Shown piece after piece: positions 8,177-17,389 of a stretch of DNA of 64,000 nucleotides (the stretch's first letter is position 1; each line of letters starts with the position of its first letter). The position numbers and the translations under genes were made by a program. This DNA is from CAZYFH01 sp965197395 (GTDB lineage: Bacteria > Acidobacteriota > Vicinamibacteria > Vicinamibacterales > UBA8438): NCBI GenBank assembly GCA_965197395.1, contig OZ240205.1, positions 248,001 to 312,000 of the forward strand, written 5' to 3'. The notes under the pieces are model-generated. The model had not been told where the DNA came from, did not search any database, and was given only the letters and a program-made list of their open reading frames with translations.

Positions 8177-8265
8177 GCCACCGTCAGGTGGCTCAAGTGA
8201 CCGCGCAGCGGTCACGTCAGCCGCTTTGAGCGGCTCACAACTAAAGCCCCCGGCTTTGCCGGGGG
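8177..8265 (+). repeat. Four consecutive hairpins at the IS right end
   Basis: Four perfect stems follow tnpA: GCCACC/GGTGGC (8177-8192), GTGACCGC/GCGGTCAC (8197-8215), AGCCGCT/AGCGGCT (8219-8235) and CCCCCGGC/GCCGGGGG (8247-8265). The last matches the left-end hairpin. One end hairpin is expected for this family. The other three may stop transcription, bind TnpA or protect the mRNA. Confidence 0.7.
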
Positions 8266-8286
8266 ATACTTACTGTCGTGTTTCGC

Positions 8287-9660
8287 TTACCGGCCTTCGG
8301 CATGCGCGGGACCGGGTCCCTCCAGCACCGCCTGGTAGAGCTCGAGGAGCCGGTCGGTGGCGCTCGTCCAGGAGAATTCGCGCTCGACGAGCGCCCGCCC
8401 AGCCGCGCCCATCGCGCTCAATCGACCGGGCGCGTCCAGCGCCTCCCCGACGGCCCGTGTCAACGCCCCGACGTCGCCGGGCGGCACGAGCCATCCACTG
8501 ACACCCGGGAGGACTTTGTCGGGCAGTCCGCCGGCCGTGGTCGCGATCACAGCCCGCCGGTGCGCCATCGCCTCCAGCGTCACCAGGGAGCTGCCTTCGT
8601 AGAGCGTCGGCAGCACGAACACTGTCGCCGCTTCATACCACGCGTGGAGCTCGGTCTCGCTGACCGCGCCCCGCAACGTCACCCGATCGCCGAGCCCGGC
8701 CTGCCGTACGGCCCGCTCGAGCCGGCGTCGATACGGGCCGTCTCCGAGCACAACCCATCGCCAACGATTCCGCGTCGCGGCCCCGGTGGCTGCGCCGACG
8801 CGGGCGAGCGCCTCGGCGAGCACATGGAATCCCTTGTTCTCTTCGAGCCGACCGACGCTGAGCAGGATTCGGTCCCCGTGGCCGAGACCGCCCCTCTCGT
8901 CGGGCGATGGCGCGCCGGCCGTCGTCAACTCGTCTGGCGACCGCGCGCCGGCCGTCGTCAACTCGTCTGGCGACCGCGCGCCGGCCGTCGTCAACTTGTC
9001 GATCGCCGCTACGTCGATGGCGTTGGGCACGATCGCGAGACGAGATGGTGGTATGGGCAAAGCGCCGAGCACGATCGGGACCAGGACCCGATCGGTCGCG
9101 ATCACCCTATCGGCCGCGGTCGCGCATGCGCGGACCGCAGCCTGCAACGGTCGATAGGCAAGGCGTTTGAGTCTCGCCCGGGTGGGATCAGTCGCCCCGA
9201 ACTCCTCCAACCCCTGCGGGTTGAACACGAACGGCACCGTCTCGAGGGGCGTCCCCCGCCGGGCGGACGCATAGCCCAACGCGCTGGCGCCGAGCCCATG
9301 CACCACCTGGACGCCGCCCGCCCGCACGAGCCGAGCGGCGAGGCGGCCAGCCCGCCAGCCAAACAGCGGATACGCGGTGCTGCGATCGATCACGGTCGTG
9401 CCGCGGCGTCCCGCGAGGGGGAAGGTCCGATAGGGGACGAACCGCATCGTGACGCGGTCGCCAGGGAGATCGTCGTTGAGACTCGCCTGCCCATCGATCG
9501 TGGTCGGCGGACGGGTGACGAGCGTGATCCGCACGCCGCGGTAGGCGAGGTGCCGCACCAAATCGTAGACGTGCCGCTCAAGTCCGCCGCGGCCATGCAG
9601 GGTGAACACCGCACGCGCGAGCACGACGACATGCAGATCCTCGGGCCGCCACATGCTCAT
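8287..9660 (-). CDS. GT4-family glycosyltransferase
   Basis: This is a 457-aa GT-B enzyme of the GT4 type, probably adding a sugar to a surface glycan in the cytoplasm. The N-terminal GRGGLERHVYDLVRHLAYRG loop and the C-terminal EX7E motif (YEGSSLVTLEAMAHRRAV) are present. The hinge carries an 11-residue tandem repeat (TTAGARSPDEL three times, from the 33-bp DNA repeat at 8901-8999), unusual in this family and probably a loop expansion. The ATG at 9660 overlaps the stop of the upstream GT4 gene (ATGA). It is the last gene of the leftward glycan operon. The sugar donor is unknown. Confidence 0.85.
   Translation of the reverse strand: MSMWRPEDLHVVVLARAVFTLHGRGGLERHVYDLVRHLAYRGVRITLVTRPPTTIDGQASLNDDLPGDRVTMRFVPYRTFPLAGRRGTTVIDRSTAYPLFGWRAGRLAARLVRAGGVQVVHGLGASALGYASARRGTPLETVPFVFNPQGLEEFGATDPTRARLKRLAYRPLQAAVRACATAADRVIATDRVLVPIVLGALPIPPSRLAIVPNAIDVAAIDKLTTAGARSPDELTTAGARSPDELTTAGAPSPDERGGLGHGDRILLSVGRLEENKGFHVLAEALARVGAATGAATRNRWRWVVLGDGPYRRRLERAVRQAGLGDRVTLRGAVSETELHAWYEAATVFVLPTLYEGSSLVTLEAMAHRRAVIATTAGGLPDKVLPGVSGWLVPPGDVGALTRAVGEALDAPGRLSAMGAAGRALVEREFSWTSATDRLLELYQAVLEGPGPAHAEGR
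8901..8999. repeat. 3 x 33-bp in-frame tandem repeat
   Basis: Three 33-bp units (8901-8933, 8934-8966, 8967-8999) share the core CGCGCCGGCCGTCGTCAACT. They differ by only a few bases, mostly in unit 1. They encode three copies of an 11-aa linker inside the GT4 enzyme. A multiple of three keeps the frame whatever the copy number. Confidence 0.9.
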
Positions 9661-10928
9661 CCCCGGTCGGCCCGTCCGGTCGAGACGGTCGTGTACAGCG
9701 CTTCGATCTGCGCGGCGATCGCTGGGGTATCGAATCCCCGGCCGACCGCCCGTTTGGCCGCCGCACCAAGTTGACGGCGCAACCCGTCATCACGCCGTAG
9801 CCGCGCCACGTCATCGCCAAGACCGTCCGCGGTCCGAGACAACAAGCCGGTCTCGCCGTGGGTGACGATGTCACCGGTCCCGCCGGTGTCGTTGGCCGCG
9901 ATCGCGACGCCGAGCGCGCTCGCCTCGAGCAGGACGCGGCTGCACGACTCGGGCCCCTTGGAGGGAAACAGCAACATCGACGCGTGCCGGACCCAGCCCA
10001 GCGCCCGCTCGCGCGGCAACCATCCGACAAAGCGGGTGTCGTGGGTGCCGCGGCGTGCGATCGCCTCCAATCCGGCCCGCTCACTCCCGTCACCGACGAT
10101 GACGAGCGGCCAATCGAGATTCGCGCGCGCGACGGCGATCGGCAGCTTGGCAACGCCCTTGTTTGGCTCGAGCTTGCCCACATACAGCGCATAGTGGCCC
10201 TCGAGGGGCCGGGGTTGGCGCTCGGCTTGTTCGCGAAGGCCCACGACGTCGACCGGGTTCGGTATCGTCACGATGCGATCTGCGCGCACCTCCGGCGCCC
10301 GCGCCCTGAGGTCGCGCGCCACCGCGGAGCTCACGGCGACGACGGCGTCCGCCCTCGCCAGGCTGCGCCGCTTCGCCGCCAGGTTGGCGCGCATATACGG
10401 GATCATCGGAACGGCGAGCGGCCAGAGGGCTCCCGCGCGTGGTCGCACGCACCGCGTCATCATGCCGGGGGTGCATCCAGGGCACAGCGTCTCGCCATGT
10501 CGGTCGTAGATGAGGTCCGACCAGTAGCACACCGGCCAGTAATCGCGCACCGTGCAGACCACGGGCCGTCCGCTCTGGTGCGCCGCCGCTACGGCGGGGG
10601 GCCCGGTCAGGACGTGTTGCGCGTGGACGACATCGATCGCGCGGTCATGGATCAGCGAGCCGAGATACGCGGCGAGGCGTGCGTAGAGGAGCTCGTTCTT
10701 GAAGTAGTTGCGAACATACGGCACGCGCGGCACGAACGCCGGAACGGTCACTGGGCGAAAGCCGTCAAAGCCGTCGCGCTCCGGACCCGCGGTGGTCGTC
10801 CCGACGCGGGGCATCACGATCGTCATCTCGTGACCGCGGTCACGGAGGCCCCTGGCGAGCTCGTACGTGCTCCAGCCGCTGCCGCCGCATCCGGGCGGAA
10901 ACGCGTCCGTGGCCATGAGCACCCGCAT
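9657..10928 (-). CDS. GT4-family glycosyltransferase
   Basis: This is a 423-aa GT-B glycosyltransferase. It has a glycine-rich N-terminal loop (GCGGSGWSTYELARGLRDRG), the phosphate-binding LYVGKLEPNKGVAKL and the EX7E motif in GPESCSRVLLEASALGV. A Cys-containing insert (LCPGCTPGMMTRC) is typical of a GT4 subgroup. The ATG at 10928 is 9 bp after the upstream stop, and the downstream gene overlaps by 4 bp. The role in surface-glycan assembly is inferred from the operon. Donor and acceptor are unknown. Confidence 0.85.
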   Translation of the reverse strand: MRVLMATDAFPPGCGGSGWSTYELARGLRDRGHEMTIVMPRVGTTTAGPERDGFDGFRPVTVPAFVPRVPYVRNYFKNELLYARLAAYLGSLIHDRAIDVVHAQHVLTGPPAVAAAHQSGRPVVCTVRDYWPVCYWSDLIYDRHGETLCPGCTPGMMTRCVRPRAGALWPLAVPMIPYMRANLAAKRRSLARADAVVAVSSAVARDLRARAPEVRADRIVTIPNPVDVVGLREQAERQPRPLEGHYALYVGKLEPNKGVAKLPIAVARANLDWPLVIVGDGSERAGLEAIARRGTHDTRFVGWLPRERALGWVRHASMLLFPSKGPESCSRVLLEASALGVAIAANDTGGTGDIVTHGETGLLSRTADGLGDDVARLRRDDGLRRQLGAAAKRAVGRGFDTPAIAAQIEALYTTVSTGRADRG

Positions 10929-10937
10929 ATCAATCGA

Positions 10938-12101
10938 TCAGCGAGTCACGCGGCGGTCGAGCGCCGCTTCCATCGCGTCGGCCAGCGATCGGCAGTGCCG
11001 CTCCCAGCTGAACCGCCGGGTCACCCGTTCGCGCGCGGCGGCGCCCAGCGCCGCCCGCGTGTCGCTATCGCGCAGCGCATCGAGCGCATCCGCGAGGCCC
11101 TCCGGTTCCGAAGGATCGTACGTCATCCCCTCGCGGCCCGGTCGCACGATCGTCGCGAGTCGATCGATGGTGGGCAGCACGACCGGCAGTCCCGCGGCCA
11201 TGTATTCGAACACCTTGAGTGGCGACCAGTAGAACCCCAGCGCCAGCGGCCGGTGCGCCACCACGTCGAATGGCGCCGCTCCCACGTCGCACGCCGCGAG
11301 GGCGGCCGGCAGCGCCTCGTGGGCGAGGGCGCCGGTGAAGAGCAGTCCCTCCGCCCCGCGGGCGGCGGCGCGTGCCCGAGCCAACTCGGGTCCGTCGCCG
11401 ATCAGGACAGCGCGAAACTCGGTGCGCCCGCGGTGCTGACGCAACCGCTGTATGGCATCGACAAGGTGAACCGCGCCATGCCAGGAACGGAACGCACCGG
11501 CAAACACCACGACGACCTCATCCGCGCGCCTGGTGAACGGTATCGGGCCGACTGCCCCGGGTTGGAACGTCGTCGTGTCGGCGCCCCACTCCAGCTCGAG
11601 CAGACGGTCGCGCGGCACCACCGCCGGTACGATCCCGGCGTGCGGCGTCACGACCAGATCGGCGACCGCGCACTGCCACTCGCGCCACCGCCGCATGGGG
11701 GAGATGAGGAGCACCCGGTCGAGCCATCGCTTCATCGAGCCAGGGTGGTCGACGGCCGGCGCGTTGATTTCCAGCATCGTGAGGGCGCCGACCGCCCGCC
11801 CGGCCAACATCCCCTCGCCGCCGAAGTTGTAGAAGCGCTCGATCACGACGTCCGGTCGAAGCGTACGGGCGAGCGCACGCACGCGGCTCGCGCGGAGCAG
11901 GCGCAGCTGGCGCGCACCGAGCGGCGGCCGAAGCGCATGCCACTGCACTGCACCTCCCGGGAAAGCCGACGCACCGGGTGTGACGAGCGCATGCACCTCA
12001 TGCCCGAGCGCGGAGAGACCGTCGGCCACCGCGCGCACATGGGTCGCACCGCCCAGGGTGCCGGGGACGGCCTGGTCGACCGCCACGTAGAGGATTTTCA
12101 C
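10938..12101 (-). CDS. GT4-family glycosyltransferase, GTG start
   Basis: The frame is open to 12320, but the upstream part is Arg/Pro-rich and overlaps the methyltransferase gene. The conserved start VKILYVAVDQAVPGTLGGAT fits a GTG at 12101, whose GTGA overlaps the upstream stop by 4 bp. That gives 387 aa. The C-terminal SPLKVFEYMAAGLPVV motif and VFAGAFRSWHGAVHLVDA are GT4-like. It belongs to the same translationally coupled operon. Confidence 0.82.
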   Translation of the reverse strand: MKILYVAVDQAVPGTLGGATHVRAVADGLSALGHEVHALVTPGASAFPGGAVQWHALRPPLGARQLRLLRASRVRALARTLRPDVVIERFYNFGGEGMLAGRAVGALTMLEINAPAVDHPGSMKRWLDRVLLISPMRRWREWQCAVADLVVTPHAGIVPAVVPRDRLLELEWGADTTTFQPGAVGPIPFTRRADEVVVVFAGAFRSWHGAVHLVDAIQRLRQHRGRTEFRAVLIGDGPELARARAAARGAEGLLFTGALAHEALPAALAACDVGAAPFDVVAHRPLALGFYWSPLKVFEYMAAGLPVVLPTIDRLATIVRPGREGMTYDPSEPEGLADALDALRDSDTRAALGAAARERVTRRFSWERHCRSLADAMEAALDRRVTR

Positions 12102-13147
12102 GGTGCGGTCCGGGTCAGCAACGCGAAGAACGGTCCAGACCGGATTCGCCCGAACAACACGAGGTCGAGCTTCATGATCCACGTCAGGGCGACCAGGACG
12201 GCGTACGCGGCACCGCGGCGCTCGATGCGCGCCTGGGCCTGGCGATGCGCCGCGCGGACGGCGGCGCCGGTGTCGGAGCCGTCGGCCTTCAGCGACCGTG
12301 CCGCGCGGACCACGAACCAACGCTCCGCAAGGCGAAGCAGGATGTTCTCGATCACACCGCCGACGATCGGCGTGTAATAGCGAATCCGGTCGATGCGAAA
12401 ACCGGCCGCGGTCACGGCCCGCTCGAGGTCCGGGATGTCAGCGAGCGGGTTCAGGTGGTCGGACTTCCGCAGCCGTTCATACGAGAGATCAATCAGCCCG
12501 AGGCGGTCGAGCTGGCGCGCGACCCAGTTGGTGAACCGGAGCCCCAGCGCCAACGCTGAGTTCTTGCGTACGTGGGTGTAGACGAAGAGCTGCCCGCCCG
12601 GCTCCAACACTCGCGCCGCCTCGCGCAAGACCTCGACGAGCGCCTTGCGCGACAGATGCTCGAGCACGTCGAGCGAGAACGCCTTCGTGAACGCGCCGTC
12701 CGCCAGCGGCAACCGGCGGAGGTCGCCGACCATCAGATCCACACGCGCACGCGCCTCCGCCGCAAAATGTGGGCTGGCGTCGATCCCCGCCAGGTGGGCT
12801 GCCGTGTCACAGTTCCAGACCAGCACGCGGCCGCTGCCGCACCCGAGGTCGACCACGCGATCCGAGCCGCCGATGCGCAGGAACCGCCGCAGCATGTCGT
12901 TGCGAATACCGGCCGACAGCAGCGGTGGCGACACATGCTCGTGTCGTCCGTCCGCGTGAAACGCCTCGTCGACGTACTTGGTCACGTCGGCGAACGAGGT
13001 GGCCGGCCGCAGATCGAGATAATCCACCCCTACCGACGAGTACTGGTGACCGCATCGTTGACACGCCATCGCGGCATCAGAGCCGCGCGTCAGTTCGACC
13101 CGACACGATGGACACCGAACGAGCGTCAGGAGGCGGGCGGAGATCAT
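12098..13147 (-). CDS. SAM-dependent methyltransferase with zinc-ribbon-like N-terminus
   Basis: This is a 349-aa protein. The N-terminus (LLTLVRCPSCRVELTRG...CQRCGHQY) forms a four-Cys Trm112-like ribbon. A class I methyltransferase domain follows, with motif I VVDLGCGSGRVLVW, motif II/post-I GIDASP and FSLDVLEHLS. Proteins of this layout are common in glycan clusters and are thought to methylate sugars or lipid-linked intermediates; the substrate here is unknown. Both ends overlap neighbouring glycosyltransferase genes by 4 bp. Confidence 0.85.
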   Translation of the reverse strand: MISARLLTLVRCPSCRVELTRGSDAAMACQRCGHQYSSVGVDYLDLRPATSFADVTKYVDEAFHADGRHEHVSPPLLSAGIRNDMLRRFLRIGGSDRVVDLGCGSGRVLVWNCDTAAHLAGIDASPHFAAEARARVDLMVGDLRRLPLADGAFTKAFSLDVLEHLSRKALVEVLREAARVLEPGGQLFVYTHVRKNSALALGLRFTNWVARQLDRLGLIDLSYERLRKSDHLNPLADIPDLERAVTAAGFRIDRIRYYTPIVGGVIENILLRLAERWFVVRAARSLKADGSDTGAAVRAAHRQAQARIERRGAAYAVLVALTWIMKLDLVLFGRIRSGPFFALLTRTAP

Positions 13148-14325
13148 CTCTGGAGGTCATCCAGCAGCCGCTCGATCCGTTCCGCGCGACACGCCCACGA
13201 ATGCGCTCCCACCCGCTCGAACGCCGCGCGGGCGAGACGCGTGGCGTCGCTGGGGTTGGCGAGCAGCGCGCGCAGCGCGAACGCCAACGCGTCCGGATCG
13301 GCAGGGGGCACCAGACGTGCGTCTTTGCCGTCGGTTAGGATCTCGCGGATCGGGGCCAGATCCGAGGCGACGATCGGTGTGCCGGACGCCATGTACTCGA
13401 ACAGCTTGAGCGGAGAGGTATAGCGAGACGACTCCGTCGCGAGGGTCGGCAACACCAGGACGTCCGCGGCGGCAAGCATCGCGGGAACGTCAGCGCGCGG
13501 CACGGGACCGGTAAGCGTGATGCGGTCGCGCAGCCCAAGCTCCCGCACGAGCGCGCCGACACGACCGAAGTCGGCGTCCCCCTCCCGCCCACCGACGATC
13601 ATCCCGCGACTCGCCGGCACCGATGCGAGGGCCCGCACCATGACCTCGGACCCCTTCCACGGATAGAGATGGCCGGCATACACGACGACAGGCGGCTCCG
13701 CGGGCGGACGCGCGGCGCCCGTGCGGGCCGGCGACAGATGCGCCCCGTTCGACGCGGTCAGCAGATGCGGCCGCGGACCGAACCGCCGGGTCAACTCCGC
13801 CGCCAGCACTTGGGTCGTTGTCACGTATCCCTCTGTGCGACGCCAGACCCGGTGCTCCCGTCTCTCTAACCGTCTCAGCTTTCGCGGGCTGCCGCGACGG
13901 GCGCCCGGCACCAGCTCCGGAAGGGTGTCGGCGAACACCGGTGCGTACCCATGCGATTCGTACACGACCGGCGGCCGCCACCGAGGTGGGATCCGCACGA
14001 GGGCGTCCGCCACGCCGAGGTCACGGGTGTACACGACGTCGACCCGCCGCTGCCGGCTGACCGCCCGGGCGGCCGCCGACGTCAGATAGGTCACCCGCCG
14101 GACGAGCTGAGGGCCGGCGGCAGGTGTCCGTTCCACGGTGAAGCGCGCCGAGGGGTCGCACCCGTAGAACAGGAACGGATCGCGTACCGGTCGCACGATA
14201 TCCGGTCGCACGCCCAGCGAGACCACGTGGCCACGCGCCACCAACGCGTGCGCCGTCTCCATCGTTTGAATGCCGTTGGCGCGCTCGAGGGGAAACCGGA
14301 TGTCCGCGAGGTAAAGGATGTGCAC
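13144..14325 (-). CDS. GT4-family glycosyltransferase, GTG start
   Basis: The frame is open to 14415, but the first 30 codons are Arg-rich and non-conserved. The enzyme begins at GTG 14325 with VHILYLADIRFPLERANGIQ, giving 393 aa. The N-terminal GIQTMETAHALVARGH, the VYAGHLYPWKGSEVMVRAL donor loop and SPLKLFEYMASGTPIVASD identify a GT4 enzyme. The stop overlaps the methyltransferase ATG (ATGA). About 120 bp separates it from the GT-C gene upstream, including a short hairpin at 14436-14455 without a T-run. Confidence 0.83.
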   Translation of the reverse strand: MHILYLADIRFPLERANGIQTMETAHALVARGHVVSLGVRPDIVRPVRDPFLFYGCDPSARFTVERTPAAGPQLVRRVTYLTSAAARAVSRQRRVDVVYTRDLGVADALVRIPPRWRPPVVYESHGYAPVFADTLPELVPGARRGSPRKLRRLERREHRVWRRTEGYVTTTQVLAAELTRRFGPRPHLLTASNGAHLSPARTGAARPPAEPPVVVYAGHLYPWKGSEVMVRALASVPASRGMIVGGREGDADFGRVGALVRELGLRDRITLTGPVPRADVPAMLAAADVLVLPTLATESSRYTSPLKLFEYMASGTPIVASDLAPIREILTDGKDARLVPPADPDALAFALRALLANPSDATRLARAAFERVGAHSWACRAERIERLLDDLQR

Positions 14326-14445
14326 ACCGATGTCTGCCCGCGTTCGGCGACCGCACCGTGTCGGCGGTCGTTGACGCCGCCTCCTTGCACGATGCCCACG
14401 ACGCCTCGCCGTCACAACGTACGGGACTGAGGCTAGCAGCCCGTG

Positions 14446-15885
14446 CTAGGGCTGCGCGTATCGCTCCGGATCCTGATAGAACGAGCTCCGGTCGAACAGA
14501 TAGCGCTGGGCCAACCGCGGCAGCGCGCGGGGCACGGTCACGAACGTATTGTATGCGTTGCGCGAGAGCTCGAGCCGTTGGCGATCCATCGTGCCACTGC
14601 CGAACTGCGCAATCAAACCGACGTTCCACCAGACACAGAGCGCCATCGATGCGGCCAGCGCCCAGCGCGGCGGGCGTGCCCGCGCTCGGTCGAGCAGGGC
14701 CGCCAGCCCGATGACCAGCACGGCCGTCGTGCCCACGAACCGCCGCTGGCCAAATGACCCGGCGACGCTCCAGCTGTCGATGCTCCCGGAGATATACACC
14801 TGGGCGAGAAACATGAGACCGAGGCAGACACCGATGCGTGTCGCGTCCGCGTGGAACGACGTGCGGGTCAGACAGACCAGACCCACGAGGCAGAGGACGA
14901 TCAGGGGCGTCCAGACGAGCACGCCGTGTGCCGGCGACAGCAACACGTGCCCGGCGTACGGCGCCAGCCATTGCATCTTGTTCGCGACGTAGTCGGGTGG
15001 ACCGAGGCGGCCGTTCAGGACCAGATACGCCGCGGCCTGTGGCAGGAGGCAGCCGGCGAACACGACGTCGCCCATGGCGGCGTTGCGCAGACGGCGTCCT
15101 ACGGCGTCCGACCATCCGCCTGCCAGATCATCCTTGAGACGCCAGACGAAATCGAGAGCCGGCCCGACGACGAAGAACACGTCCTGCTCTCGCACCATGA
15201 CGACAAGCGCGGCTGCGGCACCCAGCGCCACGCACCCGCGTCGCGACCAGTCGCCGCGTACGGCGAGCCAGACGTTGACGAAGACGGCCACCGCAAACGC
15301 CGAGCAGGCGTGCGCCATCCCAGGCGCGACGTACATATAGAAGACGAGCGGGGTGCCGAGCCACACGACGAGACCAGCGAGGTGGCCGCTCCCAACGCGC
15401 CCCACCAGCAGCCGCGCAGCCCGGATCGACAGCAGGACAGCGAGAAACCCGTAGAACGCCGACCCGTACGCCACGGCTGCAATGTAGGGCGCCGAGAACC
15501 CGTCCGCGGCGATCGGCGAGCCCGCGGCCCGCAACGCGCGGACGGTCACGTCCGCCCCCGCGTAGAACGGTGCCCACAGCAGCGCGCACCCGATCGTGGC
15601 GAAGTTGAACCGTCTGCCGGTCTCGGTCTTCAAGACCAGGAACGTCTCCTCGAATCCGTAGGCGCGGGCGATGCCTCGATCGTGGAAGTAGCGGTATTCG
15701 TTGTCGAAGGCGAGGTCTTGGTCGAACCAGAGCGACCGCAGGTACGCGAAATACTGGATCTCGTCCGAGGCGTACAACCGGGGAGTCACGGCCGGGAGGG
15801 ACGCGAGGAAGAGCAGCACGAGCGCCCAGGACGTCAGCCACGCTCGGCTGCGCGAATGACCCCGTGTGGCACGCGCCCACGCCAT
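14446..15885 (-). CDS. Multi-pass membrane glycosyltransferase-like protein (GT-C paralogue 1)
   Basis: This integral membrane protein (about 479 aa from ATG 15885; the frame is open to 15921) has about ten hydrophobic helices. An acidic first periplasmic loop (YASDEIQYFAYLRSL) is typical of the GT-C fold, where Asp/Glu in loop 1 is catalytic. Such enzymes transfer sugars from polyprenyl-phosphate carriers on the periplasmic face. It resembles the divergent gene at 15966 and those at 46809 and 49816, so it belongs to a local paralogue family. It could head the leftward operon. Exact function is unknown. Confidence 0.65.
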   Translation of the reverse strand: MAWARATRGHSRSRAWLTSWALVLLFLASLPAVTPRLYASDEIQYFAYLRSLWFDQDLAFDNEYRYFHDRGIARAYGFEETFLVLKTETGRRFNFATIGCALLWAPFYAGADVTVRALRAAGSPIAADGFSAPYIAAVAYGSAFYGFLAVLLSIRAARLLVGRVGSGHLAGLVVWLGTPLVFYMYVAPGMAHACSAFAVAVFVNVWLAVRGDWSRRGCVALGAAAALVVMVREQDVFFVVGPALDFVWRLKDDLAGGWSDAVGRRLRNAAMGDVVFAGCLLPQAAAYLVLNGRLGPPDYVANKMQWLAPYAGHVLLSPAHGVLVWTPLIVLCLVGLVCLTRTSFHADATRIGVCLGLMFLAQVYISGSIDSWSVAGSFGQRRFVGTTAVLVIGLAALLDRARARPPRWALAASMALCVWWNVGLIAQFGSGTMDRQRLELSRNAYNTFVTVPRALPRLAQRYLFDRSSFYQDPERYAQP

Positions 15886-15965
15886 CGACGTCGGCACTAT
15901 ACCATCCGGTCCGGGTGCCACCCGGGCGACGAGGACACGCGCGCCAGTCGTTACACTAGCCGTGC

Positions 15966-17357
15966 ATGGCCAACCTCGATGACGGCTTCGCGCTGCTCGA
16001 GCGGCACCCGACGCGGGTCATCTGGGGTCTCGGCACGCTCTTCGCGATCGTCTACCTCGCCAGCCAAACTGTGGCGCCGGGCGCGACCGGCCGCATCATC
16101 AACGGTGACGCCATCCAGTACTACGCCTATCTGCGTTCTCTTACCTTCGACGGCGACGTCGATTTCGCGAACGACTACCGACTGCTCTACGAGACCGATG
16201 GGCCCGACGCGTCCACCAACACCTGGCTGACCAGCGAAACACCGACGGGCCGCGCGCCGAATACGATGTCGATCGGGCCGGCGATTCTGTGGGCTCCGGC
16301 GTTCCTCCTGGTCGGCGGCGTCGTCGCCTTGCTGCACCTCCTCGATCTCGGCGTGCCGCTCGACGGGGTCGCGGCTCCGTTCAAGCTCGCCGCCGGTCTT
16401 GCCAGCATCGTCTACGCGACGGCGGGGGTCGCGCTGACGCACGACCTCTGCCGACGCCTCTTCCCGGCGCTCCCGTCGCTGTGGGCCACACTCACTGCAT
16501 GGCTCGCGACGTCCGCCGTCTACTACACGCTCGTCTCTCCCACGTACTCGCACGCCGCCGCGCTGTTCACGGTCTCGCTCTTCTGTCACACGTGGCTCCG
16601 GACCAGAGGCCAGCAGCGCCTCAGGCGCTATGCGTGGCTTGGCGCGCTCGCGGGGCTCGCGGGGCTCGTCCGGTGGCAGGACGTCATCGTCGTCATCTTG
16701 CCGATGGCGGAGCTCGGCCACGCCGTCTGGAGACGCGACCTACGGGTATCGGACCTTGCGGCACGCGCCGCGTCGATGGCCGGCGTGATGATGCTCGCCC
16801 TGCTGCCGCAAGCGTTGGCGTGGCAGGCCATCTATGGTCAACCCATCCTCATGCCGCAAGGCTCGGGGTTCATGCGGTGGACCGACCCGGCGGTGGGGGC
16901 GGTCCTGTTCTCGCTCAAGCGAGGCGTGTTCGTGTGGACCCCCGCCGTGCTGCTCGCCGCGGCCGGCGCGCGTGCGCTCATCCGGCGTGATCGGGTCGTG
17001 GGTTGGTCCGCAGTTGCTGTCGTCCTCATGGGCCTCTACGTCAACGCGGCGGTCAGCGACTGGTGGGCGGGCGAAGCCTTTGGAGCCCGTCGGTTCATCA
17101 GCTACACGGGGTTGCTGGCCCTCGGTCTGGCCGCACTGTTCGCCTCGTCTTTCTGGCAGGCACGGGTCCGCGCGCTGCGATGGGTGAGCCTCGGGCTCGT
17201 CACCTACAATCTGCTCTTCATCCTGCAATACCAGCTCTTCCTGCGAGGCTTTGCGGAACTCGCGGCCTACCCGAGCACGCCGCGCACGGTGTTCGTCGAA
17301 CGGCTGGCAGTGCCCTGGCGTCTCGCCCGGTATTGGCTGGAAGCGCTGATTGCGTAG
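15966..17357 (+). CDS. Multi-pass membrane glycosyltransferase-like protein (GT-C paralogue 2)
   Basis: This 463-aa membrane protein is divergently transcribed from its paralogue at 14446-15885. The first loop reads NGDAIQYYAYLRSLTFDGDV and matches YASDEIQYFAYLRSL of the neighbour. Many helices follow, along with the shared segment FSLKRGVFVWTPAVLL. The pair probably arose by inverted duplication. The ATG at 15966 is chosen because the protein becomes hydrophobic soon after. Polyprenyl-phosphate-sugar transferase activity is inferred from the fold only. Confidence 0.65.
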   Translation: MANLDDGFALLERHPTRVIWGLGTLFAIVYLASQTVAPGATGRIINGDAIQYYAYLRSLTFDGDVDFANDYRLLYETDGPDASTNTWLTSETPTGRAPNTMSIGPAILWAPAFLLVGGVVALLHLLDLGVPLDGVAAPFKLAAGLASIVYATAGVALTHDLCRRLFPALPSLWATLTAWLATSAVYYTLVSPTYSHAAALFTVSLFCHTWLRTRGQQRLRRYAWLGALAGLAGLVRWQDVIVVILPMAELGHAVWRRDLRVSDLAARAASMAGVMMLALLPQALAWQAIYGQPILMPQGSGFMRWTDPAVGAVLFSLKRGVFVWTPAVLLAAAGARALIRRDRVVGWSAVAVVLMGLYVNAAVSDWWAGEAFGARRFISYTGLLALGLAALFASSFWQARVRALRWVSLGLVTYNLLFILQYQLFLRGFAELAAYPSTPRTVFVERLAVPWRLARYWLEALIA

Positions 17358-17389
17358 AGCGCAGGGGCTCTTCCGGCCGGCCGGGTTCT

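Larger units (their letters stand above)
7642..8265 (+). mobile_element. IS200/IS605-like element
   Basis: The element is delimited approximately by two nearly identical subterminal hairpins, CCCCGGC-TTT-GCCGGGG at 7642-7658 and CCCCCGGC-TTT-GCCGGGGG at 8247-8265. Between them lies a single HUH transposase gene and no TnpB. IS200-type elements lack inverted terminal repeats and target duplications and are recognised through such hairpins, so the exact cleavage positions (a few bases outside these coordinates) cannot be fixed from one copy. Confidence 0.8.

Noticed and set aside
8177..8265. CRISPR array
   Set aside because: The stems are all different in sequence and spacing; no repeat unit recurs.
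14436..14455. Intrinsic terminator after the GT-C gene
   Set aside because: GCAGCCC/GGGCTGC pairs well but has no T-run and contains the stop codon in its loop; support is too weak for a terminator call.
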